From the NCBI GenBank assembly GCA_963715995.1, contig OY970283.1, positions 1,860,001-1,924,000 of the forward strand: 64,000 bases of DNA, written 5' to 3'. The translations under genes and the position numbers were made by a program. Under the pieces are notes generated by a model, which ran no database searches, was not told where the DNA came from, and saw only the letters and a program-made list of their open reading frames with translations. This document shows, piece by piece, positions 1 to 8,167 of the stretch. The stretch comes from DATBDN01 sp963715995. Its GTDB lineage: Bacteria; Actinomycetota; Thermoleophilia; Solirubrobacterales; Thermoleophilaceae. Each line of letters begins with the position of its first letter. The first letter of the stretch is position 1.

Positions 1-644
1 TCGTGAACGTGAACATGAGGCCCTACTACTCGCAGGGCTCGAAGACGATCGGGTACGAGATCTGCGAGCAGCTCGGGTGGACGATCCCCGACCGCATCGT
101 GTCGCCGATCGCGTCCGGCTCGCTGTTCACGAAGATCGCCCGCGGCATCGACGAGTGGCGCCAGGTCGGGCTGGTCGAAGGCGAGCTTCCGGCGATGAGC
201 GGCGCCCAGGCGCTCGGCTGCTCGCCCGTGGCCCACGCCTACGAGCAGGGCTGGAGCGCCTGCAAGCCGGTCAAGCCGTCGACGATCGCGAAGTCGCTTG
301 CCATCGGCAACCCGGCCGACGGCCCGTACGCCGTCGAGCTGGCGCGCGCCACCGGCGGCGGCATCGATGCCGTCACCGACGAGGAGATCGTCGAGGGCAT
401 CAAGCTGCTGGCCGAGACGACCGGGGTCTTCACCGAGACCGCCGGCGGCGTCACGACCGCGGTTCTGCGCAAGCTCGCGGAGCGCGGGGGCATCGGCAAG
501 GACGAGCGCGTGGTCGTCGTGATCACCGGCGAGGGGCTGAAGACGCTCGACGTCGTCAGGGGCAGCTTCGAGACCCACGTCATCGAGCCGTCGCTGGCTG
601 CCTTCGAGGGCTCGCTCGCCGAACCCGTCGCCGCGGCTGCGTAG
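1..644 (+). CDS. thrC: Threonine synthase, C-terminal part (5' end outside window)
   Basis: Threonine synthase converts O-phosphohomoserine to threonine with a PLP cofactor, the last step of threonine biosynthesis. The first full codon is at position 3 and about 213 residues are visible; the N-terminal part with the PLP lysine lies upstream. Family blocks seen are YSQGSKTIGYE, PIASGS, SLAIGNPADGPYA, FTETAGGVT and VITGEGLKT. These fit threonine synthase better than cysteine synthase. A sulfur-carrier gene follows 12 bases later, probably in the same transcript. Confidence 0.93.
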   Translation, partial: VNVNMRPYYSQGSKTIGYEICEQLGWTIPDRIVSPIASGSLFTKIARGIDEWRQVGLVEGELPAMSGAQALGCSPVAHAYEQGWSACKPVKPSTIAKSLAIGNPADGPYAVELARATGGGIDAVTDEEIVEGIKLLAETTGVFTETAGGVTTAVLRKLAERGGIGKDERVVVVITGEGLKTLDVVRGSFETHVIEPSLAAFEGSLAEPVAAAA

Positions 645-656
645 GATTCCGCGCCG

Positions 657-932
657 ATGGGTGTCACGGTCAAGATCCCGGCCCAGCTGCGTCCGGTCAC
701 CGGTGGCGAGGGCGAAGCCGTGGTCGACGACGCGACCACGGTCGGCGAGGTGCTCGACGGCCTCTACGACCGCTTCGACGGCCTCAAGGAGCGGATCGCC
801 GAGGACGGCGACCTGCGCCGTTTCGTCAACGTCTACGTGCAGGGAGAGGACATCCGCTTCCTCGACGGGCTCAAGACGAGCGTGGAGGACGGCGACGAGG
901 TGACCATTCTTCCGGCCGTTGCAGGGGGTTAG
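657..932 (+). CDS. CysO/MoaD/ThiS-like sulfur-carrier protein
   Basis: A 91-residue ubiquitin-fold sulfur carrier. The chain ends in AVAGG, and the C-terminal Gly-Gly is the residue pair that is adenylated and thiocarboxylated in this family. The block RRFVNVYVQGEDIRF and the end VTILPAVAGG closely resemble mycobacterial CysO, the sulfur donor for the cysteine synthase CysM. No Mec-type protease or cysM is next to it. The neighbour is thrC, a related fold-type II PLP enzyme, so the actual partner is uncertain. It could serve cysteine, thiamine or molybdopterin sulfur transfer; the CysO-like role is an inference from similarity. Confidence 0.85.
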   Translation: MGVTVKIPAQLRPVTGGEGEAVVDDATTVGEVLDGLYDRFDGLKERIAEDGDLRRFVNVYVQGEDIRFLDGLKTSVEDGDEVTILPAVAGG

Positions 933-941
933 GATCGGCCC

Positions 942-1205
942 ATGCCCACGCGGATCTTCTTTGCAAATGGCGAGCAGGTGACCGTCAGCGAGTCCCCGGA
1001 GAACGTGGCCGAGAAGCTGGCGGGTAGCGGCTTCGCACAGCTCGACCGGCCCTGGGGCGACGCGGCGATCTATGTCAACCCGAGCTCGATCAACTACATC
1101 GAGGCGCAGGACGAGCGGGCGCCCGACATCGCCGCGCTCGAGGCAGTGCCCGACTCACCGCCGGCGCAGGCGCCGCCGGTGCCTGGGCAGTTCCCGTCCC
1201 AGTAG
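942..1205 (+). CDS. Small conserved-looking protein of unknown function
   Basis: An 87-residue protein starting 9 bases after the sulfur carrier, probably co-transcribed with it. It has a compact N-terminal half (TRIFFANGEQVTV, then a WGDAAIYVNPSSINYIE segment) that looks like a small beta-rich domain, followed by a Pro/Ala/Gln-rich tail. No cysteines, signal peptide or membrane segment are visible. I do not recognise the family. Its last 51 bases overlap the 3' end of the convergent methyltransferase gene on the other strand, so one of the two C-termini may be non-conserved sequence. Confidence 0.6.
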   Translation: MPTRIFFANGEQVTVSESPENVAEKLAGSGFAQLDRPWGDAAIYVNPSSINYIEAQDERAPDIAALEAVPDSPPAQAPPVPGQFPSQ

Positions 1206-1817
1206 CGGCGCCGCCAGGTAGGCGTCGAACTCGGCTGGGTCCCAGAACAGCCGCTCCTCGAACGAGAAGCTGCCCTTCCACCAGAGCGTGAGCACGCGCT
1301 CCTCCGGTGTGAGCGTGGCGTGGAAGCCGTCCGGGAAATGCGAGTCCGGGCGCTGGACCACGGCCGACTTGTGGACGAACGTGATGTGCGAGCCCTCGAT
1401 GTCGATCAGCCAGCGATGGTGGCTCCAGCCCGTCCACGGGCCCTGGATGCCGTGGGACTGCTCCTCGAGCAGGCTCGGAACCTCGATGTAGCCCGCCTTC
1501 GCCACGCGCCGCAGCTCCGAGCACATCCAGATCGGGTCGCGCACATCCTCGAGCGTGTGGGAGCAGATCACGAAGTCGAACTGGTCGTCGGCGAACGGCC
1601 ACGGCTCGCGGTCGCAGAAGTCGCGCCTGGCCCAGGTCGCGGCCGTGAAGCGCTCGGGCGGTGGGCCGAGCGAGCCGAGCTCGCCGCGCTCGTCGTAGGG
1701 GAGCGCGTCCATGATCCAGTCGGCGCGGTTGAACGGCTTCATGGCCCCGCCGACATCGAGGACCACCGCGCTGTCGGGCAGCTCGGCCAGCATGCGCTCC
1801 ACGCTTGCGTCGAGCAT
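1155..1817 (-). CDS. SAM-dependent methyltransferase-like protein (surface-glycan cassette)
   Basis: A 220-residue class I methyltransferase-like protein. The glycine motif is VVLDVGGAMKPFNRADW, and DDQFDFVICSHTLEDV is the usual post-motif II segment. The start at 1817 is chosen because ATG overlaps the TGA of the upstream gene (TGATG), which indicates translational coupling. The tail is arginine-rich. The substrate is unknown; the neighbouring glycosyltransferase and sugar-nucleotide genes suggest a sugar or lipid-linked glycan. Confidence 0.75.
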   Translation of the reverse strand: MLDASVERMLAELPDSAVVLDVGGAMKPFNRADWIMDALPYDERGELGSLGPPPERFTAATWARRDFCDREPWPFADDQFDFVICSHTLEDVRDPIWMCSELRRVAKAGYIEVPSLLEEQSHGIQGPWTGWSHHRWLIDIEGSHITFVHKSAVVQRPDSHFPDGFHATLTPEERVLTLWWKGSFSFEERLFWDPAEFDAYLAAPLLGRELPRHRRRLRRR

Positions 1818-2554
1818 CAGGCGATCTCCCGGTCGAAGACGAACGCGGCCTCGTGGAAGCGCGCCAGGCCCTGCCACGGGCCGCTGTTCTCGTACAGGCG
1901 CAGTCCGAAGCCCAGTGCCGCCATGCGCGCGATCAGGTCGTGGTCGCTGATCCCCCACTGCCAGATGTCGTGCACGTCGCGCCAGCGCCGGCCGCGCTGC
2001 TCGTTCAGGTCGTCGAGGCGCTCGAAGAGCCCGTCGTAGATCGACCCGTGCGCGTCCTCGCGCTTCGGGATCGCGTCGAGGTAGCCGGCCTCGCCGAGGT
2101 CGAGCAGCCGGATGGTCTCCTGCTCGTTCCACTGCGGCTGCACGATCGCGAACCGCTGGCAGCGTGCCGCGTACAGCTCGAGGATCGCGTCCCAGTCAGG
2201 GTCCACCTGGTGCAGCAGAACGTCGAAGAGCATCACGACGTCGACCTGTCCAACCGCATCGGCAACCGCCGGGCTGCCGAAGTTGCCCTGCACGTGGGTC
2301 AGTGCCGGCAGCCGCTGCTCGTTGCGCAGATAGGCGTCCGTGAAGTCCTCGTCCACGACGACGCCGCGCTCGACCGCGTGGGCGTCGGCCGCATAGCGGG
2401 CGTAGGCGCCGTCGATTCCCCACACGCCGCCAAGGTCGGCGAACGACTCCGCGCCGAGCTGGCCGAAGCAGTAGTCGATCACCCGCAGCTTGGCCGGGTC
2501 CAGGTTCGGATAGCGCGCCAGGAGGCGCCCCTGCCGTCGCGTCAGTGCTACCAA
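1817..2554 (-). CDS. SAM-methyltransferase-like protein
   Basis: About 245 residues. A glycine-rich nucleotide-binding segment (ESFADLGGVWGIDGAY), an acidic motif and VDVVMLFDVLLHQV suggest a Rossmann-fold methyltransferase. The start is uncertain: no ATG or GTG lies near the conserved start, and the TTG at 2554 is the first plausible codon. Reading further upstream would run into the divergent gene at 2594. It is coupled to the next methyltransferase by TGATG. The region between the two divergent starts is only about 40 bases, so promoters must be very compact. Confidence 0.7.
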   Translation of the reverse strand: MVALTRRQGRLLARYPNLDPAKLRVIDYCFGQLGAESFADLGGVWGIDGAYARYAADAHAVERGVVVDEDFTDAYLRNEQRLPALTHVQGNFGSPAVADAVGQVDVVMLFDVLLHQVDPDWDAILELYAARCQRFAIVQPQWNEQETIRLLDLGEAGYLDAIPKREDAHGSIYDGLFERLDDLNEQRGRRWRDVHDIWQWGISDHDLIARMAALGFGLRLYENSGPWQGLARFHEAAFVFDREIA

Positions 2555-2593
2555 TCGCGTGCCGTGTGTCCGCCTGATCCCAAGGAGCCAATT

Positions 2594-3325
2594 GTGCCGG
2601 CCTCCGGCTCCGATCGCGGTGGCCAGATGCGCCGGTTCTGGGACGAGCGCGCGCGCGAGGACGCGTTCTTCTTCGTGGACAACCGGATCGGCTATCGCGA
2701 TGCGGCAGCGAGCGCCGAGTTCTGGGCGATGGGCCGGGTGGATCTCGACCGCCTGCTGGGCGCGCTCGACGCTGCCATCGATCCCGGGTCGAATGTCGTC
2801 GAGATCGGCTGCGGCGTCGGGCGGCTCACGCGGGTGCTGTCGGAGCGCGCCGGTGCGGTCGTCGCGCTGGACGTCTCCGAAGACATGCTCGCGATCGCGC
2901 GGCGCGAGAACGCGCAGCTCGAAAACGTGTCCTGGCTGCTCGGCGACGGCGTGTCGCTTGCCGGCGTCGACGACGGCTCTGCGGATGCGGTCGTGTCGCA
3001 CGTCGTCTTCCAGCACATACCCGACCCCGCGATCACGCTCGGATACATCCGCGAGATCGGCCGCGTGCTGCGTCCAGGAGGCGTGGCGGCGATACACGTG
3101 TCGAACGACCCGGACGTTCACCGCCCGCGGTCGACGCTGCGCGAGCGCTGGAGCGCGCTGCGCGGCCGCGGCCCGAGGGGCCAGTCGAATGCGAGCTGGA
3201 CGGGCTCGGCCGTGACCGTCGAGGAGTTGCGCGCGGCAGCCGCCGACGGCGGGCTGGTCGTCGAGAAGATCGTGGGGGAGGGCACGCAGTACATGCTCGT
3301 CCGCATGCGCCTTCAGTCGCCGTGA
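2594..3325 (+). CDS. Class I SAM-dependent methyltransferase
   Basis: A 243-residue methyltransferase with a clear motif I (NVVEIGCGVGRLTRVL), acidic residue after ALDVS, and a post-I/motif II region (ADAVVSHVVFQHIPD, GRVLRPGGVAAIH) typical of the Methyltransf_11 group. The start is a GTG at 2594, preceded by AAGGAG with 6-base spacing. The stop overlaps the following GTG (GTGA), so it is the first gene of a cotranscribed run into the acyltransferase, glycosyltransferase and rfbF. The substrate is not evident from sequence. Confidence 0.85.
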   Translation: MPASGSDRGGQMRRFWDERAREDAFFFVDNRIGYRDAAASAEFWAMGRVDLDRLLGALDAAIDPGSNVVEIGCGVGRLTRVLSERAGAVVALDVSEDMLAIARRENAQLENVSWLLGDGVSLAGVDDGSADAVVSHVVFQHIPDPAITLGYIREIGRVLRPGGVAAIHVSNDPDVHRPRSTLRERWSALRGRGPRGQSNASWTGSAVTVEELRAAAADGGLVVEKIVGEGTQYMLVRMRLQSP

Positions 3326-4066
3326 GGGCGGTCGCAGGCGGCCTGCTCCGCTTCACGCGCGGGCTTCAGCTGCGGGTCTGGACGCTGCTCGGGCGCCGCC
3401 GCATGCGCTGGGTCGGGATCACGCTGCGCGTGGAGTTGGGCGAGGGTGTCGTCTTCGTCCGCCAGCCGTTCCTCCTCGCCGGCGTCGGTGAGCCCGGCAG
3501 CGCGGGAGCGCTGACGATCCGGCTCGGCAACCGCGTGCGCTTCGCACCGGGGGTGATCGTCGAGGCGGAGCCCGGCTGTGAGTCGACGCTCGAGATCGGT
3601 GACGGCACGCGAATCGGAGCGAACACGCATTTCCATCTACGCGGCGGCGAGGTGCGCATCAGCGCCGGCTGCGAGGTCCGCGACAACAGCGTGCTGAAGA
3701 CGAGCGGCGGCGCGATCGCGATCGAGGATCGCTGCTTCGTGAGCTACGGGTGCATGCTCCACGCCACCGAACGCGTGCTGGTGCGGGAGCGCACCGTGCT
3801 GGCCGAGCGCGTGACCCTGGTCGACTCGGGTCACGAGACCGATGGCAGCGACCTGCACTGGGCGCTTCAGGACGTGCCCACGGCGCCCGTCGAAGATCGG
3901 GCCGAACGCGGTGCTCTATGCGAACGCGGTCGTCACGATGGGCGCATCGGTGGGCGCGAACTCCCAGGTGGCCGCCGGAGCAGTGGTGCGCGGCGGGCAC
4001 CCGGCCGGCGTGCTGCTGGCGGGCGCTCCGGCCGTCGTTGTGAAGACGCTTGACGAGCAGGGGTGA
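3322..4066 (+). pseudogene. Left-handed beta-helix acyltransferase, interrupted by a frameshift
   Basis: A hexapeptide-repeat (LbH) O-acetyltransferase-like gene, expected to acetylate a sugar of the surface glycan. The N-terminal about 190 codons are in one frame (EIGDGTRIGANTHFHLRGG, then IEDRCFVSYGCMLHA). The C-terminal rungs (IGPNAVLYANAVVTMGA, then VAAGAVVRGGHPAGVLLAGAPA) continue in the +1 frame. The switch is near 3889-3896 (GTC-G-AAG-ATC), equivalent to one extra base. The second frame ends in a TGA that overlaps the next ATG as TGATG, the coupling style of intact neighbours. That suggests a recent mutation or a sequence error, not old decay. Confidence 0.8.
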
Positions 4067-5007
4067 TGGGGGACCCGCGCATATCGGTCGTGGTGCCCAC
4101 GCGCAACCGGGCGCAGCGGCTGCGGGCGCTGCTCGCGAGCCTGGCCGAGCAGGACGCGCCCGCGTTCGAGGTGATCGTGGTCGACAACGCCTCTTCTGAC
4201 GACACGCTCGCAGCGGTCGCCGCCGCCGAGGCCGGCGTGCACGTCCGCGCCATCCATCTGCCGCGACCCTCGGGTCCGGCGGTGGCGCGCAATCGCGGCT
4301 GGCGTTCGGCGCGCGCCGAGTTGGTGGTGTTCTGCGACGACGACGTCGTGGCGACTCCGGGGTGGCTTGCGGCGCTGCACGCAGCGCACGAGCGCGACCC
4401 GGCCGCGCTCGTCCAGGGCCGCACCGAGCCCGACCCGCGCGAGTCGCATCTGCTTGCGGCGTTCTCGCGCTCGCAGGCAGCGAGCGGCCCGGGACCGTGG
4501 TTTCAGACCTGCAACATCGCCTACCCGCGTTCACTCCTGGAACGCCTGGGCGGCTTCGACGAGTCGTTCTGGGAGGCCGCCGGCGAGGACACCGACCTGG
4601 GCTGGCGCTCCGTCGAGGCGGGCACGCGCGTGGTCTACGAGCCCGCCGCGCTCAACTTGCACGCGGTGCACCAGCCGGGCGCCTGGCAGCTGGTCCGCTC
4701 GACGCAGAAGTGGCGGCTCGCGGTGCGCAACCTGGCGCGCCACCCGCAGCTGCGCGGCGCGCTTCACCACCGCGTCTTCTGGAAGCCCGCCCACGAGCGG
4801 CTGCTGGTCGCGGGGCTGGGGCTGGCGGCAGCCCGGCGCACGCCGCTGGCAGCGCTCGCGCTGGTGCCGTATCTCGTGCTCCAGCGCAGCCAGCACGGCT
4901 CGTACGCCGGCACGCTCGCGGCGCTGCCGGCCCACGTTGCGCTCGACGGCGCGGAGATCGTTGCGATGGTCCGCGGGAGCGTGGAGGCCGGGACGTTCGT
5001 GCTGTGA
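4066..5007 (+). CDS. Family 2 glycosyltransferase
   Basis: A 313-residue GT-A glycosyltransferase. It has ISVVVPTRNRAQRL at the start, the nucleotide-sugar aspartate in EVIVVDNASSD, the metal-binding triad in LVVFCDDDVVATPGWL, and a GGFDESFWEAAGEDTDLGWR block (the ED catalytic-base region) near residue 165. The C-terminal third is hydrophobic and Ala/Leu-rich, suggesting peripheral membrane association. The ATG at 4066 is preferred over the GTG at 4063 because it makes the TGATG overlap with the acyltransferase. The acceptor and donor are unknown; the cassette context indicates an exported glycan. Confidence 0.88.
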   Translation: MGDPRISVVVPTRNRAQRLRALLASLAEQDAPAFEVIVVDNASSDDTLAAVAAAEAGVHVRAIHLPRPSGPAVARNRGWRSARAELVVFCDDDVVATPGWLAALHAAHERDPAALVQGRTEPDPRESHLLAAFSRSQAASGPGPWFQTCNIAYPRSLLERLGGFDESFWEAAGEDTDLGWRSVEAGTRVVYEPAALNLHAVHQPGAWQLVRSTQKWRLAVRNLARHPQLRGALHHRVFWKPAHERLLVAGLGLAAARRTPLAALALVPYLVLQRSQHGSYAGTLAALPAHVALDGAEIVAMVRGSVEAGTFVL

Positions 5008-5022
5008 CCCCATAATGCGCCC

Positions 5023-5736
5023 GTGATTCCGGTGGCGATCCTCTGCGGCGGCAAGGGCACCCGCATGACGGGCTACGGCGAGGCCGTGCCCAAGCCGCTC
5101 GTCGAGATCGGCGGGCGGCCGATCCTCTGGCACGTGATGTCGATCTACGCGGCGCATGGGCTCACCCGCTTCGTTCTGCTGTGCGGCCACGGCGCGGACG
5201 CGATCGAAGCGTTCACGGCCGGGCTGCCGCCCGCCTGGGATGTCAACTGCCTCGACACCGGCCTGGACACGCCGACCGGCGGCCGGGTTCAGCGCGCGGC
5301 GCCGCTGCTGGAGGGTTCGACCTTCTGCCTGACCTACGCCGACGGCGTGGCCGACATCGACCTGGGCGAGCTGCTCGCGTTCCACGAGGGCGCGGGCGCT
5401 GCGGCGACGATGACGGTCGTGCGGCCGCGAAACCCGTGGGGCGTTGCGCACCTGAGCGACGACCGAGTGAGCGGCTTCGCCGAGAAGCCGCCGCTCGACT
5501 CCTGGGTCAACGGCGGCTTCTTCGTGATGGAGCCGCAGGCGCTCGAGGCGATCGGGCCCGACGACGTGCTGGAGCGCCGGCCGCTCAAGACGCTCGCGAG
5601 CGACGGTGAGCTCGCCGCCTACCGCCACTCGGGCTTCTGGGACTGCATGGACACCTACAAGGACACGCTGCTCTTGAACGAACTGTGGGAGGACGGACGC
5701 GCTCCGTGGCGCCAGCTCGTGGAGGCCGCGCCCTGA
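5023..5736 (+). CDS. rfbF: Glucose-1-phosphate cytidylyltransferase-like nucleotidyltransferase
   Basis: A 237-residue sugar-nucleotidyltransferase making an activated sugar, most likely CDP-glucose from glucose-1-phosphate and CTP. The nucleotide-binding signature is ILCGGKGTRM, followed by PKPLVEIGGRPILWHVM; LTYADGVADID and the late SGFWDCMDTYKD block are typical of RfbF. The start is a GTG. An rfbG-like dehydratase gene follows with overlap, which supports CDP-sugar over dTDP-sugar chemistry. The later steps of a CDP-dideoxyhexose pathway are not in this window. Confidence 0.85.
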   Translation: MIPVAILCGGKGTRMTGYGEAVPKPLVEIGGRPILWHVMSIYAAHGLTRFVLLCGHGADAIEAFTAGLPPAWDVNCLDTGLDTPTGGRVQRAAPLLEGSTFCLTYADGVADIDLGELLAFHEGAGAAATMTVVRPRNPWGVAHLSDDRVSGFAEKPPLDSWVNGGFFVMEPQALEAIGPDDVLERRPLKTLASDGELAAYRHSGFWDCMDTYKDTLLLNELWEDGRAPWRQLVEAAP

Positions 5737-6728
5737 GCGGCTGGCGCGGCGTGCCGGTGCTGGTGACCGGCGCCCAGGGATTCGTGGGCTCCTATCTGGC
5801 CGAGCGCCTGCTGGGCGAAGGCGCGCGCGTGGTCACGCTGCTGCGCGATCTCGAGCCCGAAACGCGCTTCCACACCGACGGCATCTCCGAGCGCTGTGTC
5901 CAGGTGCGCGCCGAGCTGACCGACTACGAGGCGCTCGTGCGAGCCCTGAACGAGCACGAGATCGGTGCCCTCTTCCACCTGGCCGCGCAGACGATCGTCG
6001 GCACGGCCAACCGCTCGCCGCTGTCGACCTTCGAGACGAACATCCGCGGCACCTACACGCTGCTGGAGGCCTGTCGCGGCATCGGCGTGGTGGGCGAGCC
6101 GGTCGAGCGGATCGTGGTCGCATCCTCGGACAAGGCCTACGGCCGCCACGAGCAACTGCCCTATCGCGAGGACTTCCCGCTGCAGCCGCTCTATCCCTAC
6201 GACGTCTCGAAGGCAGCCGCCGACATGATCGCGCGCAGCTACGCGGCCACCTTCGAGATGCCGGTGGCGGTCACCCGGCTCGCAAACGTCTACGGGGGCG
6301 GCGACCCGAACCCCAGTCGCATCGTTCCCGACACGATCGCGGCGCTGCTCGACGGGGAGCGGCCCGTGATCCGCTCCGACGGCTCGCCCGAGCGCGACTA
6401 TCTGTATGTCGACGATGCCGTCGACGCCTACCTCGCGGTCGCCGACTCGCTGGACGAGCGCCGGCACTGGGGCCGAGCCTGGAATGCGGGCATGGGCTCG
6501 CCGGTGTCGGTGGGCGAGCTGGTGGCGAAGCTGATCGCGTTGTCCGGAGCCGATGTCGAGCCCGACGTTCGCGGCGAGGGCACCCCGCACGGGGAGATCG
6601 ACCGCCAGTTCCTCGACTCGAGCGCGATCGGCTCCGAGCTCGGCTGGCAGGCGCGCTGGACGCTCGACGACGGGCTCGCGGCTACCTGGCTCTGGTACCG
6701 CGAGGCTCGAAGTCGTCAGCGCCGATGA
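5706..6728 (+). CDS. NAD-dependent sugar epimerase/dehydratase, CDP-glucose 4,6-dehydratase-like
   Basis: An extended-SDR enzyme of about 330-340 residues. It has the dinucleotide motif VTGAQGFVGSYL, the HLAAQ segment, a catalytic Ser in VVASSDKAYG and YxxxK as YPYDVSK. The NVYGGGDPNPSRIVPDTI segment and the pairing with rfbF favour CDP-glucose 4,6-dehydratase. The start is uncertain: GTG 5706 is given; a CTG at 5733 would make a CTGA overlap with the rfbF stop and begin exactly at the family N-terminus; GTG 5751 is also possible. The last 47 bases overlap the convergent zinc-ribbon gene. Confidence 0.82.
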   Translation: MAPARGGRALSGWRGVPVLVTGAQGFVGSYLAERLLGEGARVVTLLRDLEPETRFHTDGISERCVQVRAELTDYEALVRALNEHEIGALFHLAAQTIVGTANRSPLSTFETNIRGTYTLLEACRGIGVVGEPVERIVVASSDKAYGRHEQLPYREDFPLQPLYPYDVSKAAADMIARSYAATFEMPVAVTRLANVYGGGDPNPSRIVPDTIAALLDGERPVIRSDGSPERDYLYVDDAVDAYLAVADSLDERRHWGRAWNAGMGSPVSVGELVAKLIALSGADVEPDVRGEGTPHGEIDRQFLDSSAIGSELGWQARWTLDDGLAATWLWYREARSRQRR

Positions 6729-7032
6729 GGTCGCGCGAGAGCCCGTTGCGAAGCGCCTGGAGCTCCTGGTACATGTGCCGGCGCACGATGCGCTCGTAGG
6801 CGTCGCGTACCAGGGCGCGGCCGGAGGCAAGCTCGCGGTCGAGCTCGCGCACACGGGCCGCGGGGTAGACGCCCTGCATGGCCGCCTGGCACTCCGGGCA
6901 GCGCAGTCGCAGGGCGATCCCACCGTCCGCCTGGGCGTGCCACTGCGTCGGGTGGACGTAGGGACAGGCGCAGTGTGGGCATTCCCAGAGCTCCAGCGGC
7001 CGCGCCTTGGGCGCCCTTGGCATGCCGAGCAT
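6682..7032 (-). CDS. Small zinc-ribbon protein of unknown function
   Basis: About 116 residues. Two CxxC knuckles (ECPHCACPYVHP and RLRCPECQAAM) form a likely zinc ribbon near the N-terminus, followed by a charged helical segment. The start at 7032 places the ribbon near the N-terminus; an ATG at 7023 and an upstream in-frame start at 7077 are alternatives. The gene lies divergent to the HD-domain gene with about 118 bases between them. The function is unknown; a nucleic-acid-binding or protein-binding role would be typical for such ribbons. Confidence 0.6.
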   Translation of the reverse strand: MLGMPRAPKARPLELWECPHCACPYVHPTQWHAQADGGIALRLRCPECQAAMQGVYPAARVRELDRELASGRALVRDAYERIVRRHMYQELQALRNGLSRDLIGADDFEPRGTRAR

Positions 7033-7110
7033 GGTTGGGCGAGCGTATGCAGCGCGCTGGACGGAACCAGGGGTCACTCAAGTGGGGGAGACGGCTGCCG
7101 ATAAAGCTCT

Positions 7111-7131
7111 TGCGATGCGGGATGCATCGCA
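7111..7131. promoter_or_regulatory. Perfect inverted repeat upstream of HD-domain gene
   Basis: TGCGATGC, a 5-base spacer and GCATCGCA form an 8-bp perfect inverted repeat about 20 bases before the ATG at 7151. It lies in the divergent interval shared with the zinc-ribbon gene. It could be an operator or a short 5'-UTR hairpin; no T-tract follows, so it is not a terminator. Confidence 0.4.
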
Positions 7132-7150
7132 CGACCGTTGACTAGGCTGC

Positions 7151-7882
7151 ATGGACGTGAGCGAATATCCCGAAGTCCAATATGAGGTAGTCCGGGCGCT
7201 TGGCCTGGCACTGGACGCGCGTGACCCGCTCACGCGGCACCACTCGGATCGCGTGGCCCGCTACTCGATCGCCGTCGGCCTGCGAATGGGCTGCGGAGAG
7301 GACCAGCTGCGGCTGGAGAACCTGATCGCCGCGGCGTTCCTCCACGACGTCGGGATCGTCGGCGTGCCGGACAACATCATCCACAAGGACGGCAACTTCT
7401 CGGCGCACGACATGCAGATGATGCGCGAGCACACGGTCATCGGCGAGCGACTCGTCGACGGAGCCGGGATGCCACTGATCGGCAAGTGGATCCGCCATCA
7501 CCACGAGCGCGTCGACGGAACCGGCTATCCCGACGGGCTCGCCGGCGAGGCGATTCCGTTCGAGTCCCGCCTGATCGCCGTCGTGGAGGCGCTCGAGGCG
7601 ATGACGGCCGCGCGCTACGACCGCAAGCGCAGCGGCTCGGCGCTCGACGAGCTCGAGTCGCACAAGGGCAGCCAGTTCGACCCGGACATCACGGACGCCC
7701 TGCTCGACCTGATCGTGTCCCAGGAGCTCGACGACGTGGCCTACGACTCGACCCTGACCGAGATCATCAAGGACAGCCGCCTGCACGATCCCGAGTGGGT
7801 TCTCGGCCGCAGCGCCGCCCGGCGCAGGCGTATGTCGAGCGTCATCGACGTCGATGTCACCGACGTAGCCGCGGACGCCTAG
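7151..7882 (+). CDS. HD-domain (HD-GYP-like) phosphohydrolase
   Basis: A 243-residue soluble HD-superfamily protein. The metal-binding HD pair is His65-Asp66 in AAFLHDVGIVG, and HHHERVDGTGYPDG carries the GYP signature of c-di-GMP phosphodiesterases. The usual HDIGK reads HDVGI here. There is no sensor or membrane domain, unlike the second HD-GYP protein at 15763. The likely activity is cyclic-dinucleotide hydrolysis; this is inferred from family. Confidence 0.8.
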   Translation: MDVSEYPEVQYEVVRALGLALDARDPLTRHHSDRVARYSIAVGLRMGCGEDQLRLENLIAAAFLHDVGIVGVPDNIIHKDGNFSAHDMQMMREHTVIGERLVDGAGMPLIGKWIRHHHERVDGTGYPDGLAGEAIPFESRLIAVVEALEAMTAARYDRKRSGSALDELESHKGSQFDPDITDALLDLIVSQELDDVAYDSTLTEIIKDSRLHDPEWVLGRSAARRRRMSSVIDVDVTDVAADA

Positions 7883-7930
7883 CGGCGCCCGGCCTGGCGC
7901 AACGGCGTGGCATCCGCTAGGAATGAGGGC

Positions 7931-8167
7931 GTGCCGGGCTCGAGTCACGACCTACCCGTTCTCGCCAAGCTGGAGTGCCCAGGCTGTGGGCGTAAGAGCT
8001 TCGTGCCTGTCAGCGAGCGCATCGAGCCCTGTCCGGTTTGCGGTCAGGAGCCCCAGGTCGTCGACACGTTTCGCGATCGCAGGCGCGTCCCCGCGCCGGT
8101 GAAGAGCGACCGCCGGTGCTCGAGCGATCCCGAGCTCGAGAACCCGGAAGCTTCCACAGCCGACTGA
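7931..8167 (+). CDS. Small CxxC zinc-ribbon protein
   Basis: About 78 residues with two CxxC pairs (LECPGCGRKSF and EPCPVCGQEPQ), a probable zinc ribbon, then a basic and acidic tail. GTG at 7931 is favoured by the purine-rich AGGAATGAGGG just upstream; a GTG at 7907 is in frame but lacks a ribosome-binding site. The TGA overlaps the next ATG (TGATG), so the two are translationally coupled. I do not recognise a specific function. Confidence 0.6.
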   Translation: MPGSSHDLPVLAKLECPGCGRKSFVPVSERIEPCPVCGQEPQVVDTFRDRRRVPAPVKSDRRCSSDPELENPEASTAD

